From contig CANGYJ010000021.1 in NCBI GenBank assembly GCA_947458455.1, positions 1-45,281 of the forward strand: DNA of 45,281 bases. The letters are read 5' to 3'. Below are positions 16,711 through 25,035 of this stretch, one piece after another. The notes beneath the pieces were generated by a model. The model made no database searches and was not told where the DNA came from. It saw only the letters and a list, made by a program, of their open reading frames with translations. Every line of letters starts with the position of its first letter. Position 1 is the first letter of the stretch. This DNA comes from Verrucomicrobiaceae bacterium (GTDB taxonomy: Bacteria > Verrucomicrobiota > Verrucomicrobiia > Verrucomicrobiales > Verrucomicrobiaceae). The position numbers and the translations under genes are program-made.

Positions 16711-18435
16711 TCACTTCCCGCCCTTGATGAACTCCTCGCGGGAGAGAAAGCCGTCCTTGTCCTTATCGAACTTGGTGAAGCGCTCCTTCGCCTCATCGCC
16801 GTTGGATTGCCGGGCGAGATACTCGTCGAGCGTGAGCTTGGCTTTGCCGGGGTAGAGGCGGTCGTAACGGACATCGCGAGGCTCGTCGGTGGAGGTGGTG
16901 GCGGGCTTGGTGGGTGATTTGCCTTTGCCTTTCGGTTTGGCGGCGGGATTGAGATCAGAGCCCACGGGCGGCAGGTGTTTGCCGAGGGTTTCGAGCAAAG
17001 CGGCGTGCTCGGGTTTGTCGGCGAGGCTGATGGTCTCGGTGGGGTCGGCTTGCTCGTCGTAGAGTTCGGTGGCGATGATTTTGGAGCCGTTGCGCTCACG
17101 CCAGAAGGTGGCGCGGTAGCGTTCGTTGCGGATGCTGTAGCCCATCACGGGGCCTTCCGGGGCACCGCGTGGATACTGGCTGATGGCAACATCGGTGGCG
17201 GGTGCGGCAGGGTTCTCGATGAAGGTTTTCAAGCTGCTACCGCCGAGGCCGTTCGGGATCGGCAGGCCGCAGACATCGGCGAGCGTGGGATAGACATCGA
17301 CGAACTCGACGGGTGCCTCGCACTTCTGACCGGCGGTCTTCGATCTGGGCACGCTGATGAGCAGCGGCGCACGCGCGGCGGTCTCGAAGTTCGTGTGCTT
17401 GTGCCACAATCCGTGATCACCGAGCTGCCAACCGTGATCGCCCCAGAGCACGATGATGGTGTTGTCAGCCAGGCCCTCTTTGTCGAGCGCATCGAGCACT
17501 TTGCCGATCTGCGCATCGGTGTAGCTGATGCAGGCATAGTAGCCGTGGCGCAGCGTCTTGGCGAAGTCCGCAGGGATGGGATTCTCCTTCGGCACGCCGG
17601 GATAAGCGTGCAACTCGCTGTTGGTGTGTCCGGCGAACTCGGGGCTGCCAGCGGGCAGTTTATCCGTGGTGGGCACGGGGATCGTGTTTGGATCGTAGAG
17701 GTCCCAATACTTCTTCGGCGCGATGAAAGGCAGATGCGGCTTCAAAAAGCCCACGGCGAGGAAAAACGGCTCGCTCTTCGATTTCAGCGCTGCGAGACGC
17801 TTCACCGCTTCCACCGCTGTCGCACCATCGGGGAGCTGATCGTCCGTTTTTGGACTCACTTCATAAGCGGGGCCTTTTTTCGGACCTTTGCCGTTTTTAC
17901 GAGCCGGACCGCCTTCTTGCGGTGCGCTGTATTCCTCTACGTTCACGTCATGACGCGTGACGATCTGTTTGGTCCAATCCATGGGATCGGTATCGACGGC
18001 ACGGCCTTTCGGATACCAATGAGGTTTGTTCCATGAGCGACCATCTTCAAAGCCTGCGTGGTAGAGCTTGCTCAGTGCGGCGCAGTGATAGCCGTTGGCC
18101 TTGAAGTGCTGCGGCAAGGTGATGCAATCCGGCTGTGCCACGCGGAAGTGCGTCTCTAGGTCCCAGACCTTCGTCACATCGGGACGCAAGCCGGTCAGGA
18201 TGGCGGTGCGTGACGGACTGCACACGGCCTGCTGGCAGTAGGCTTTGTTGAAAACGATGCCGCGAGCCGCGATGCGGTCGATGTTGGGTGTCTTGATGAT
18301 CGTGTTGCCGTAGCAGCCGAGGTCTGGCCGCAGGTCATCGACGGCGATGAAGAGGACGTTGGGCTTCGTTGAGGCGTGCAGCGAGGTGAGCGGCGCGAGC
18401 ATCAGGGCGACGAGGAGGGTGAGGGCGGATTTCAT
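16711..18435 (-). CDS. Secreted sulfatase, iduronate-2-sulfatase-like, with EF-hand tail
   Basis: A 574-residue enzyme with signal peptide (MKSALTLLVALMLAPLTSLHA). Metal site VDDLRPD, formylglycine site C72 in CSPSR followed by TAILTGLRPD, LSKLYHAGFED, FFLAVGFLKPHLPF and the second metal site WGDHGWQLGDHG all match the IDS/choline-sulfatase-like subgroup. The C-terminal tail has a Lys/Pro-rich linker and a canonical calcium-binding EF-hand loop DKDKDGFLSREE at 557-568, common in Verrucomicrobia and Planctomycetes exported enzymes. It follows the sulfatase at 18575-20065 on the same strand after a 139-base gap. Confidence 0.93.
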   Translation of the reverse strand: MKSALTLLVALMLAPLTSLHASTKPNVLFIAVDDLRPDLGCYGNTIIKTPNIDRIAARGIVFNKAYCQQAVCSPSRTAILTGLRPDVTKVWDLETHFRVAQPDCITLPQHFKANGYHCAALSKLYHAGFEDGRSWNKPHWYPKGRAVDTDPMDWTKQIVTRHDVNVEEYSAPQEGGPARKNGKGPKKGPAYEVSPKTDDQLPDGATAVEAVKRLAALKSKSEPFFLAVGFLKPHLPFIAPKKYWDLYDPNTIPVPTTDKLPAGSPEFAGHTNSELHAYPGVPKENPIPADFAKTLRHGYYACISYTDAQIGKVLDALDKEGLADNTIIVLWGDHGWQLGDHGLWHKHTNFETAARAPLLISVPRSKTAGQKCEAPVEFVDVYPTLADVCGLPIPNGLGGSSLKTFIENPAAPATDVAISQYPRGAPEGPVMGYSIRNERYRATFWRERNGSKIIATELYDEQADPTETISLADKPEHAALLETLGKHLPPVGSDLNPAAKPKGKGKSPTKPATTSTDEPRDVRYDRLYPGKAKLTLDEYLARQSNGDEAKERFTKFDKDKDGFLSREEFIKGGK

Positions 18436-18574
18436 TGTGATTGAGATTGTTTTGACGAGGTTGGGGAATGCTTGGCGGAGGAACCGGCTTTCCCGTCTGG
18501 GAGTGCCTCCAGAGCACGTCGGTTATCGTCAGGTGCATCTGGTCGAGGTTGCAGCCGTAGTTCTTCCATTTCTT

Positions 18575-20065
18575 CTACTTGGCGTCCTTTCGCTTGCCTG
18601 CTTTGCGCATGGCTTTTTTGTCATCCTTGTTGGTGGGTGAGTCCGGCTCATTGTGCGTCGGCAGGAGTGCTTTGAACTTGGCCATGATTTCCTGGGATTC
18701 GGGATTGGCGGCCAGATTCTTGTGTTCCAGAGGGTCGGTGCTGTGGTCGTAGAGCTCCTCGGTGCCATTCGCTTTGCCTCCATACCAGGTATAGCGGTAA
18801 CGGCCATCGGTGAGGGAATGGTTGCTGAACTGGTAGGTGGTCAGGGTGGGATGCTTCCACTCCATCTTCGGGTCCTTCAGCAAGGGCACAAAGCTGCGTC
18901 CCTCGTTCTCTGCATTCGGCGGGAGTCCACACAGCTCGACCAGCGTGGGATACATATCGAGCAGGTTGACGACACCATCACACTTGACGCTGGCAGTTGT
19001 CATGCCGGGCACGCGGACCATGAAAGGCACGCGGTCCGACTCTTCCCACAGATCGGTTTTGCCGTATTTCGTCTTCTCGCCGAGATGCCAGCCGTGGTCG
19101 CCCCAGAGCATAAGGATGGTGTTGTCGGCATGCTGACTCTTCTTCAATGCATCGAACAGCACACCCAGGCAGTGGTCCACGTAGCTGATGTTTGCCAGGT
19201 AGGCACGTTGCGCTTGCTTGTGCATGTTGGCTTTGTCGATCGCGTCAAACGAGCCAATCGAGGCCTTGAACAGGCGTTTTCCATTGGCGTCCACGATGTC
19301 ATCGAGATCGTCGCGGAAGATTTCGACCGGCTTGATGCTTTCCAGCGGATAGAGGTCAAAAAACTGCTGGGGGACGAACCACGGCAGATGCGGTTTCGAA
19401 ATGCCCAGAGCCATGAAGAACGGCTTGCCGTCGAAATCGCGCTTGAGCTGATCTGCCGCCCATTGGCAGGCGACATAGTCCTTCGTCTCTTCGACCGAGG
19501 CCTTGCAGGCTCCCCACTTTGTCACCTCCCTTTCCTCACCCTTCTCCTGGCCCTTCTCTTCACCTTTTTCGCCTGAAGCAGATGACGGGGATTCCTCCCA
19601 GAGCATGCCTTTGTTGCCACCTCCGCCTTCAGCGAACTCTTGGAACGCCCATTGCCCCTCATCCATCCCTTCAGACGTTGGGTGTTTGTGGAAGATCTTT
19701 CCCGTGGAAAGCGTGTGGTAGCCGTTCTTGGCGAAGTATTCGGGAAGGGTGAGGACATCCTTGGCTTTCGGGGCTTTCTTCAGGTCTTGAGTGTTACCGT
19801 AAATGCCCGTCGTCGAGGGCCGTTTGCCGGTCAGGATGGCTGAGCGGCTCGGGCAGCAGACCGTGGATGCGCAATAGGCTTTGTTCATCACCATCGCCTG
19901 CTCTTTGGCGAGCCGGTCAAGGTTGGGCGTGATCGCCTGCGAGTTGCCACCAAAGCACCCGATCCAATCGTTTAGGTCATCGACGGCGATGAAGAGGATG
20001 TTCGGTTTTGTGGCTGCTTCCAGCGAGGTGAGGGAGAGCAGGAAGGCGGTGAGGAGCGTTTTCAT
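18575..20065 (-). CDS. Secreted sulfatase, iduronate-2-sulfatase-like, with Glu/Lys-rich insertion
   Basis: A 496-residue enzyme; the start at 20065 (MKTLLTAFLLSLTSLEA) gives a signal peptide. It has metal site VDDLNDW and formylglycine site C70 in CCPSR followed by SAILTGKRP. The later parts are TGKIFHKHPTSEG, FFMALGISKPHLPW and GDHGWHLGEKTKYG, the IDS-like pattern shared with the 16711 and 29960 sulfatases. An unusual insertion, ASGEKGEEKGQEKGEE, is rich in Glu, Gly and Lys and lies between conserved blocks; it should form an exposed loop. The C-terminus is Lys-rich (KKAMRKAGKRKDAK). Gene is on the minus strand between two other sulfatases. Confidence 0.93.
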   Translation of the reverse strand: MKTLLTAFLLSLTSLEAATKPNILFIAVDDLNDWIGCFGGNSQAITPNLDRLAKEQAMVMNKAYCASTVCCPSRSAILTGKRPSTTGIYGNTQDLKKAPKAKDVLTLPEYFAKNGYHTLSTGKIFHKHPTSEGMDEGQWAFQEFAEGGGGNKGMLWEESPSSASGEKGEEKGQEKGEEREVTKWGACKASVEETKDYVACQWAADQLKRDFDGKPFFMALGISKPHLPWFVPQQFFDLYPLESIKPVEIFRDDLDDIVDANGKRLFKASIGSFDAIDKANMHKQAQRAYLANISYVDHCLGVLFDALKKSQHADNTILMLWGDHGWHLGEKTKYGKTDLWEESDRVPFMVRVPGMTTASVKCDGVVNLLDMYPTLVELCGLPPNAENEGRSFVPLLKDPKMEWKHPTLTTYQFSNHSLTDGRYRYTWYGGKANGTEELYDHSTDPLEHKNLAANPESQEIMAKFKALLPTHNEPDSPTNKDDKKAMRKAGKRKDAK

Positions 20066-20138
20066 GAAATGGATGGCGAGGATAGGCAGAAGAATGGGGG
20101 CAGGAGAATGATGGGAAGGAGTCATGTGATTCCCCTGC

Positions 20139-21641
20139 CTACTTGCCTTGCTTCACAAACTCCTCTCGCGACAAGAAACCGTCCTTGTCGGAATCCCATT
20201 TGGTGAAGTTCTCGTCGGCAGAGGCGGCATCGGGCCGGTGGGTGATGAAGTAGTCGCGGGTGACTTTGCCGGTTTTGTCTTTGTCGAGTTTATCGAACTT
20301 CGTGCCACGCTCTTGCTCTTCAGCGGTCGGGGGCGGATTTTCGGACTTCTTCATGGGTTCCTCGCCCTTCTTTTTCTTGTCCTTGTTCGCATGACGACCG
20401 GTGCCGTCACCGCTATCGGGGATGCCGCCGGCGGGATTGAGTTTCGCCAGCACGGCGGAGAGTTTGGCGCGGGCAGGATGATCGCCGGTGACGAGTTTTT
20501 CGGCAAAGGGCGCCTCGCTCATGTCATAGAGTTCGTTCTTCTCGTTGAGCTTCCATTTCGCGTCTCGCACATACCACATGGCGGCGAGTTGATTGAAGAC
20601 CCACTCGCGCGGGGTGCCCGCTTCGCCACGGAGATGAGGAGTGATGCTGTGACCATCAAAGATCGTGTCCTTGGGCAAAGTGCCGCCGGAGAGATCGGCG
20701 AAGGTGGTGAGGAAGTCGGAGGAGTCGATCAAGTCAGCGCTGACTTTGCCAGCGGGTGTTTTACCCGGCCAATTGGCGATCATGGGCACGAGGCCGCCGC
20801 ATTCGAGCATGCTGCCTTTCATGCCGGAGAGGGCACGCCCGCCGATGGTGGACAGCGGGGTCTGGCCTTTGCCGGTGCCGTTGTCGCCCATGAAGATGAT
20901 GAGTGTCTTCTCGCGGAGTTTCAGCGCCTCGAGTTCGGCCACGAGCTTGCCGACGAGTTTGTCCATGTAGAGGATGTTGTCGCCAAAGAGGTCCTTGCTG
21001 TCCGCTGTGCTGTCGGGCGTGGGCTGGATGTCGCCATGCACATGCACCAGGGAGTAGTAGAGGAAGAAAGGCTTGTCCTGACTGGCCTTGAGAAAGCGGA
21101 TGGCACGCTCGTGCATGAGGTCCGGCATGTAATCCTTCGCGCCGAGTTCCTTCTCCTGGCCGTTCACGAGGTATTTCTCGAGCTTATCCGGCTTGCGGCT
21201 CCAGTAAACGCCGCTGCCGTTGAATCGCAGGTAGTCGTCAAAGCCCGCTTCATCCGGATCGCCCGGCAGTTGTCCCCATTTGCCGATGAAGGAGGTGTCA
21301 TAGCCAGCGCTTTTGAAAACCCGCGCCAGTTGCAGCTCCTTGTTCGGCATCACCATGCAGGCATCTTGATTGCTCGATCCATTGCGGAAGGCATAGCGCC
21401 CCGTCATGATCATCGCGCGAGATGGCCCGCAAAGCGCCGCCGTGAAGCATTGCGTGAACCTCGTGCCTTCCGCCGCCAACTTGTCGAGCTGAGGTGTCTT
21501 GTAGTGATCCGAACCGTAGCAACCGACGTTTCCGATGCCGAGGTCGTCGGCGAGGATGAAGATGATGTTGGGCTTGGTCGCAGCGTGACTGGGGCCAGAA
21601 AGAACAACGAGAGCCAAGAGGCAGGTCAGCAGGGTTTGCAT
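20139..21641 (-). CDS. Secreted arylsulfatase with two EF-hand-like motifs
   Basis: A 500-residue enzyme whose start at 21641 gives the signal peptide MQTLLTCLLALVVLSGPSHA. Landmarks: FILADDLGIGNVGCYG, formylglycine site C71 in CGPSR followed by AMIMTGRYAFR, GKWGQLPGD, and FMGDNGTGKG as second metal site. The C-terminus carries one degenerate EF-hand (DKDKTGKVTRDY) and one canonical loop (DSDKDGFLSREE), nearly the same as in the 16711 sulfatase, hinting at a shared module. It should desulfate an extracytoplasmic glycan; the sugar and linkage are unknown. The leader is described at 21642. Confidence 0.93.
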   Translation of the reverse strand: MQTLLTCLLALVVLSGPSHAATKPNIIFILADDLGIGNVGCYGSDHYKTPQLDKLAAEGTRFTQCFTAALCGPSRAMIMTGRYAFRNGSSNQDACMVMPNKELQLARVFKSAGYDTSFIGKWGQLPGDPDEAGFDDYLRFNGSGVYWSRKPDKLEKYLVNGQEKELGAKDYMPDLMHERAIRFLKASQDKPFFLYYSLVHVHGDIQPTPDSTADSKDLFGDNILYMDKLVGKLVAELEALKLREKTLIIFMGDNGTGKGQTPLSTIGGRALSGMKGSMLECGGLVPMIANWPGKTPAGKVSADLIDSSDFLTTFADLSGGTLPKDTIFDGHSITPHLRGEAGTPREWVFNQLAAMWYVRDAKWKLNEKNELYDMSEAPFAEKLVTGDHPARAKLSAVLAKLNPAGGIPDSGDGTGRHANKDKKKKGEEPMKKSENPPPTAEEQERGTKFDKLDKDKTGKVTRDYFITHRPDAASADENFTKWDSDKDGFLSREEFVKQGK

Positions 21642-21656
21642 AAATTGAATGGGATG
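21642..21656 (-). promoter_or_regulatory. Conserved leader motif upstream of the arylsulfatase
   Basis: Coding-strand CATCCCATTCAATTT directly abuts the ATG; it is the esterase leader (13274-13289) minus one base. The agreement is confined to about 16 bases and does not continue upstream, so it is unlikely to reflect duplicated genes alone. Confidence 0.4.
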
Positions 21657-21774
21657 AAGTGGCTCAGTGGCGCTGACGGGCGTTTCACGAAGGCATTTTG
21701 AGAAAATAGGATGGCCGGAAGCAGCATGGCACAACTCAATGTTATCAGTGTGCTTCTGGCAATGGAGGATCGTT

Positions 21775-23271
21775 TCATGGCGCGGCGGTCTTCTTCATCA
21801 CGACATTACCGGTCAGCACATTATCCGTGCCGTGGCCGGTCATGGGTGCGGCGGTGACATTGTCGCGGATGATGTTCACCTCGGCCGAGGGAGCGATTTC
21901 GAGTTTGCCATTCGAGTGCGTGTTACCGGTCCATATCCACTCGCTCGCATTCAACGTGATGGTTCCGGCCTGGCGCAGCAGATTCCCCCGCACCACCACC
22001 GCTCTCGAAACCATCGTGTTCGCGGGCACGGAGAGGATGTCGCCGTTGCAAAGGTTGTCCGCGAACAGAATGTCCTTCAGTGAGGTCTTCACGGGATTCC
22101 GCTTGTCACTGAAATCGATGTCCCCGTCAAACGTGTTGCCCGTGAAAACGATTCCTGCATAGGCGCAGGACAGCGCCTCGATCTGAGTCTGGAGACGAAC
22201 CGTGCAACGTGACGCCTCATGCTGGTTCCGAAAAATGTTCCCTGTGACGACAACATCCGCAATCGTCGAGTGCAACGGCAGCGGCTCGGTGCGGAAGATG
22301 AGGCAGGAGTTGGCGGGATTTTTCTTCATATCCGGCATCGGCTCCACATGATTGCCGCTGACGCGGATGTGATGCGAACCCTCGCTGATGTTGATGCCCG
22401 TCCGGGTGAAATGGACGATGTTGTCCCGAATCTGCACGTTGCGGCTGCCAAAGATCACCTGCGGTCCATCCACTACATTGACGATGTGATTGTCCGCGAT
22501 GAGACCGCCGTTGCATTCGGCCAGCTCGACGGCCTTGTTGCCGCAGGTTTCGATGTAGTTGTTATAGACCTGCCAGTTTTTGAACTGCGTGGCCATGCGG
22601 TCGGCATCGAAGTAACCGGTGCGTGTTTTTTCTTGATCGGCTGCCGCCGCCTTCGCTTCCTTAGCAGGGATGACATGCTTGGCAAAATACATCGAAGTAG
22701 CAGGTTTGGTGCAGCCCACCGCCTGCTTGGCATCATAGATCCAGCAATGGCGGACGGTGATGTTGTCGCAGGACAATAAGAGCGATTCCTCCTCATCCAA
22801 ACGCGCATTGAAACCCATGATGGAGCCGCCGCCGATGGCTTTGTCATGGCCGGTGTAGCGCAGGTGTTCGATGACCACATTGTGTGCTGGAACCACAGTC
22901 GTGCCGATGCGTACCGGGAAGTAGCGCAGATCATTGGGCGGCGTTTTCGGGTCCAGATAAATGTGCGTCGCATATCCCTGGCCGCGTAGCGTCACGCCAC
23001 TTTTAATGACCACGGTTTCGTCATCGGCATGACGCGAAAGTTTGAAGTCTCCCAAGCCGAGGAGCACCACGCCACCGCCAGCGGACGCGACCTGATCAAT
23101 CGCCCGTTGAAGGACCTCGTCAGCGATGACCTCCGGCCCTGGAGCCGTAACCCGCACTTCAAACCCGTCCGCAGCATGCGCCGTGTCTTTGCCTGGGGCC
23201 GCCGGACCAGACGCCGGCGCCTGACCGACGGTGAGTGAAAGGAAGGCCGTGAGGATGCGGGCTTGTTTCAT
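21775..23271 (-). CDS. Secreted right-handed parallel beta-helix protein (polysaccharide-lyase-like)
   Basis: A 498-residue protein. The start at 23271 (MKQARILTAFLSLTVGQAPA) gives a signal peptide. The body has many beta-helix rungs with the form of N-x-G-N turns: VVIEHLRYTG, CDNITVRHCWIYDAK, NNYIETCGNKAVELAE, IRDNIVHFTRTGINI, ADVVVTGNIFRNQ, IVFTGNTFDGD and VLTGNVVM. Such folds occur in pectate lyases, polygalacturonases and alginate epimerases; catalytic residues could not be identified. An in-frame ATG at 23421 overlaps the stop of the upstream sulfatase (ATGA) and would add 50 residues; the shorter start was preferred for its signal peptide. It probably acts with the sulfatases on one polymer. 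Confidence 0.8.
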   Translation of the reverse strand: MKQARILTAFLSLTVGQAPASGPAAPGKDTAHAADGFEVRVTAPGPEVIADEVLQRAIDQVASAGGGVVLLGLGDFKLSRHADDETVVIKSGVTLRGQGYATHIYLDPKTPPNDLRYFPVRIGTTVVPAHNVVIEHLRYTGHDKAIGGGSIMGFNARLDEEESLLLSCDNITVRHCWIYDAKQAVGCTKPATSMYFAKHVIPAKEAKAAAADQEKTRTGYFDADRMATQFKNWQVYNNYIETCGNKAVELAECNGGLIADNHIVNVVDGPQVIFGSRNVQIRDNIVHFTRTGINISEGSHHIRVSGNHVEPMPDMKKNPANSCLIFRTEPLPLHSTIADVVVTGNIFRNQHEASRCTVRLQTQIEALSCAYAGIVFTGNTFDGDIDFSDKRNPVKTSLKDILFADNLCNGDILSVPANTMVSRAVVVRGNLLRQAGTITLNASEWIWTGNTHSNGKLEIAPSAEVNIIRDNVTAAPMTGHGTDNVLTGNVVMKKTAAP

Positions 23272-23417
23272 GATTTCGTTGGCGTTCAGATCGTTGAGGA
23301 ACTGATTCCAATGCCGCGTCACCGCCATCTGGAGCTTGGCTTTGAAGTCCGCCGATAAAAGCGAATCGGCGACATGCCGCGCGGACAAAAGAGGGGCGAT
23401 AAAAGCGAACGCGAATC

Positions 23418-24827
23418 TCATGGCTTGGGTGCTTCTGGAGTTTCGGGAGTGGTGGGCTGGCGTTTCTTGGCTCTTTCCATGTCACGTGCTTTCTTCTTTT
23501 CTTCCTTGGTCATCTTCTTCGGCTTCTTCTCCATCTGCGGAGCCATGTCGTAGCGCTTCTCACCCGCTTTCACCGGCTTCGCCATCTCCGCGAGCCAGGC
23601 ATCGTGCAGTTTCGTCAGTTCGGCGACCTTCTCAGGCATCTGCTTGGCGAGGTCGTTGGCTTCCGACACATCCTTGCTCAGATCAAAGAGGCCCAGCTTG
23701 TCCTTCTCGCCCACGAGCTTCCAATCGCCGGAACGCACCGCCCACCAACCTTCGTCACTGCCGGAACACCAGAAGAAGTCACGCGATGGAGGCTGGGTTT
23801 CGCCTTTGAGCAGCGGCAGCAGATTGATGCCATCCAAAGTGGCTTCGGCTTTAGCCGAATCTCCGGCGGCCGCGAGCGCCGTGGGCAAAATATCCAGCGC
23901 TGACACCGGCGAGTGCCATTCGCCCGGTTTGAGCTGCGCAGGCCAGCAGATGAGAAACGGCACGCGAACGCCGCCTTCGTAGTCGGTGTGCTTGCCACCG
24001 CGCAGCGGCGTGTTGTCGGCGCTTTGCGCCAGCGGACCGCCGTTGTCGCTGATGAAGAAGAGGAGCGTATTTTCCCACACGCCGCCGTCCATGAGCGCCG
24101 CCATGACTTTGCCGATCGCATCGTCCATGCGCTTGCCCATCGCGAGGCGGGCATCGCGGTCTTTGTTGCCGGTGTTGAACTTCGCGATCTCATCCTCCGG
24201 TGCCTGCAACGGCGCATGAACGGCATTGAAGGCCAGATACGCGAAAAACGGCCCCGCCTTGTGCTTCGTGATGAAAGCCGCCGTCTCCTCGCCGAGTCGA
24301 TCCGTGAGGTAACCGGTCTCCTTCACCACCTCCGTGCCGCGATAGATCGGATCATTCGGGTCATCGAGCTTGAAGTAGTCATGCGCCCCGCGACCGAGAA
24401 AGCCGAACACCTCATCAAACCCGCGCAGCGCCGGACTCCAGGCCAAATCCGGCCCCATGTGCCATTTACCAAACTGCCCCGTCGCATAGCCCGCAGGCTT
24501 CAAATACTGCGGAAAGAGTTTTTCATTCATCGGCACTCCGCTCCCTGCCTCGCCGCCCGTGTAGAGCCCCAACCGCTGCTGATAGCGCCCCAGCATCAGC
24601 CCCGCCCGCGTCGGCGAGCACACATGCCCCGTCACATAACCCTGCCGACAAATCACCCCCGCTTTGGCCAGCGAATCGAGATTCGGCGTCACGATTTCCT
24701 TCGGATGCTGCGGATTGAAAGCCACATCCGCATACCCGAGGTCATCCGCGACGATGACGACGATGTTGGGCTTTGTGTCTGCAAAGAGTGAAGCGCTGAG
24801 GGCGACGAATAAAGCAAGAAGTCTCAT
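23418..24827 (-). CDS. Secreted arylsulfatase
   Basis: A 469-residue enzyme with signal peptide MRLLALFVALSASLFA. Metal site IVADDLGYADV; formylglycine site C70 in CSPTR followed by AGLMLGRYQQRLG; GKWHMGPD; second metal site FISDNGGPLAQS, with RGGKHTDYEGGVRVP. It belongs to the same broad group as the 9067 sulfatase, with which it shares LDGINLLPLLKGE and the preceding AKAEATLD. The C-terminal end is a charged Lys/Pro-rich tail. It overlaps the longest version of the beta-helix gene by 4 bases, so the two are probably translated together. Confidence 0.93.
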   Translation of the reverse strand: MRLLALFVALSASLFADTKPNIVVIVADDLGYADVAFNPQHPKEIVTPNLDSLAKAGVICRQGYVTGHVCSPTRAGLMLGRYQQRLGLYTGGEAGSGVPMNEKLFPQYLKPAGYATGQFGKWHMGPDLAWSPALRGFDEVFGFLGRGAHDYFKLDDPNDPIYRGTEVVKETGYLTDRLGEETAAFITKHKAGPFFAYLAFNAVHAPLQAPEDEIAKFNTGNKDRDARLAMGKRMDDAIGKVMAALMDGGVWENTLLFFISDNGGPLAQSADNTPLRGGKHTDYEGGVRVPFLICWPAQLKPGEWHSPVSALDILPTALAAAGDSAKAEATLDGINLLPLLKGETQPPSRDFFWCSGSDEGWWAVRSGDWKLVGEKDKLGLFDLSKDVSEANDLAKQMPEKVAELTKLHDAWLAEMAKPVKAGEKRYDMAPQMEKKPKKMTKEEKKKARDMERAKKRQPTTPETPEAPKP

Positions 24828-24860
24828 GGTCGCGCTGAAACGGCAGGCTTTGGCGGAACT

Positions 24861-25035
24861 TCACAAGAAAGCATTCATGCCCTCGCGCACATCGGTGATG
24901 CCTGGCACATGCACGCATTCGAAAAGCTGTCCCGTGCATGCTGCATCACGCACGGCGTCGGAGAGGGTTTTCAACGCGGGTTTGCCCTCCACGGGCGGGG
25001 GCGCGGACACGGTGGCTACCGAAGGCTGCCTCAAA
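24861..25035 (-). pseudogene. C-terminal remnant of an unidentified gene
   Basis: Between the Tat-exported glycosidase-like gene and the sulfatase gene, the minus strand has an open frame without a start codon that ends at the TGA at 24861-24863. Codon usage is coding-like, and the end of the frame reads GKPALKTLSDAVRDAACT and then ECVHVPGITDVREGMNAFL. It begins inside the last codons of the upstream gene, as if an insertion had removed its front. No family was recognised. It is best read as the tail of a decayed gene. Confidence 0.4.

Noticed and set aside
20148..21701. Long plus-strand frame of 517 codons opposite the arylsulfatase gene
   Set aside because: Length follows from high GC third positions on the other strand; the protein lacks any recognisable motif, while the minus strand has a complete sulfatase.
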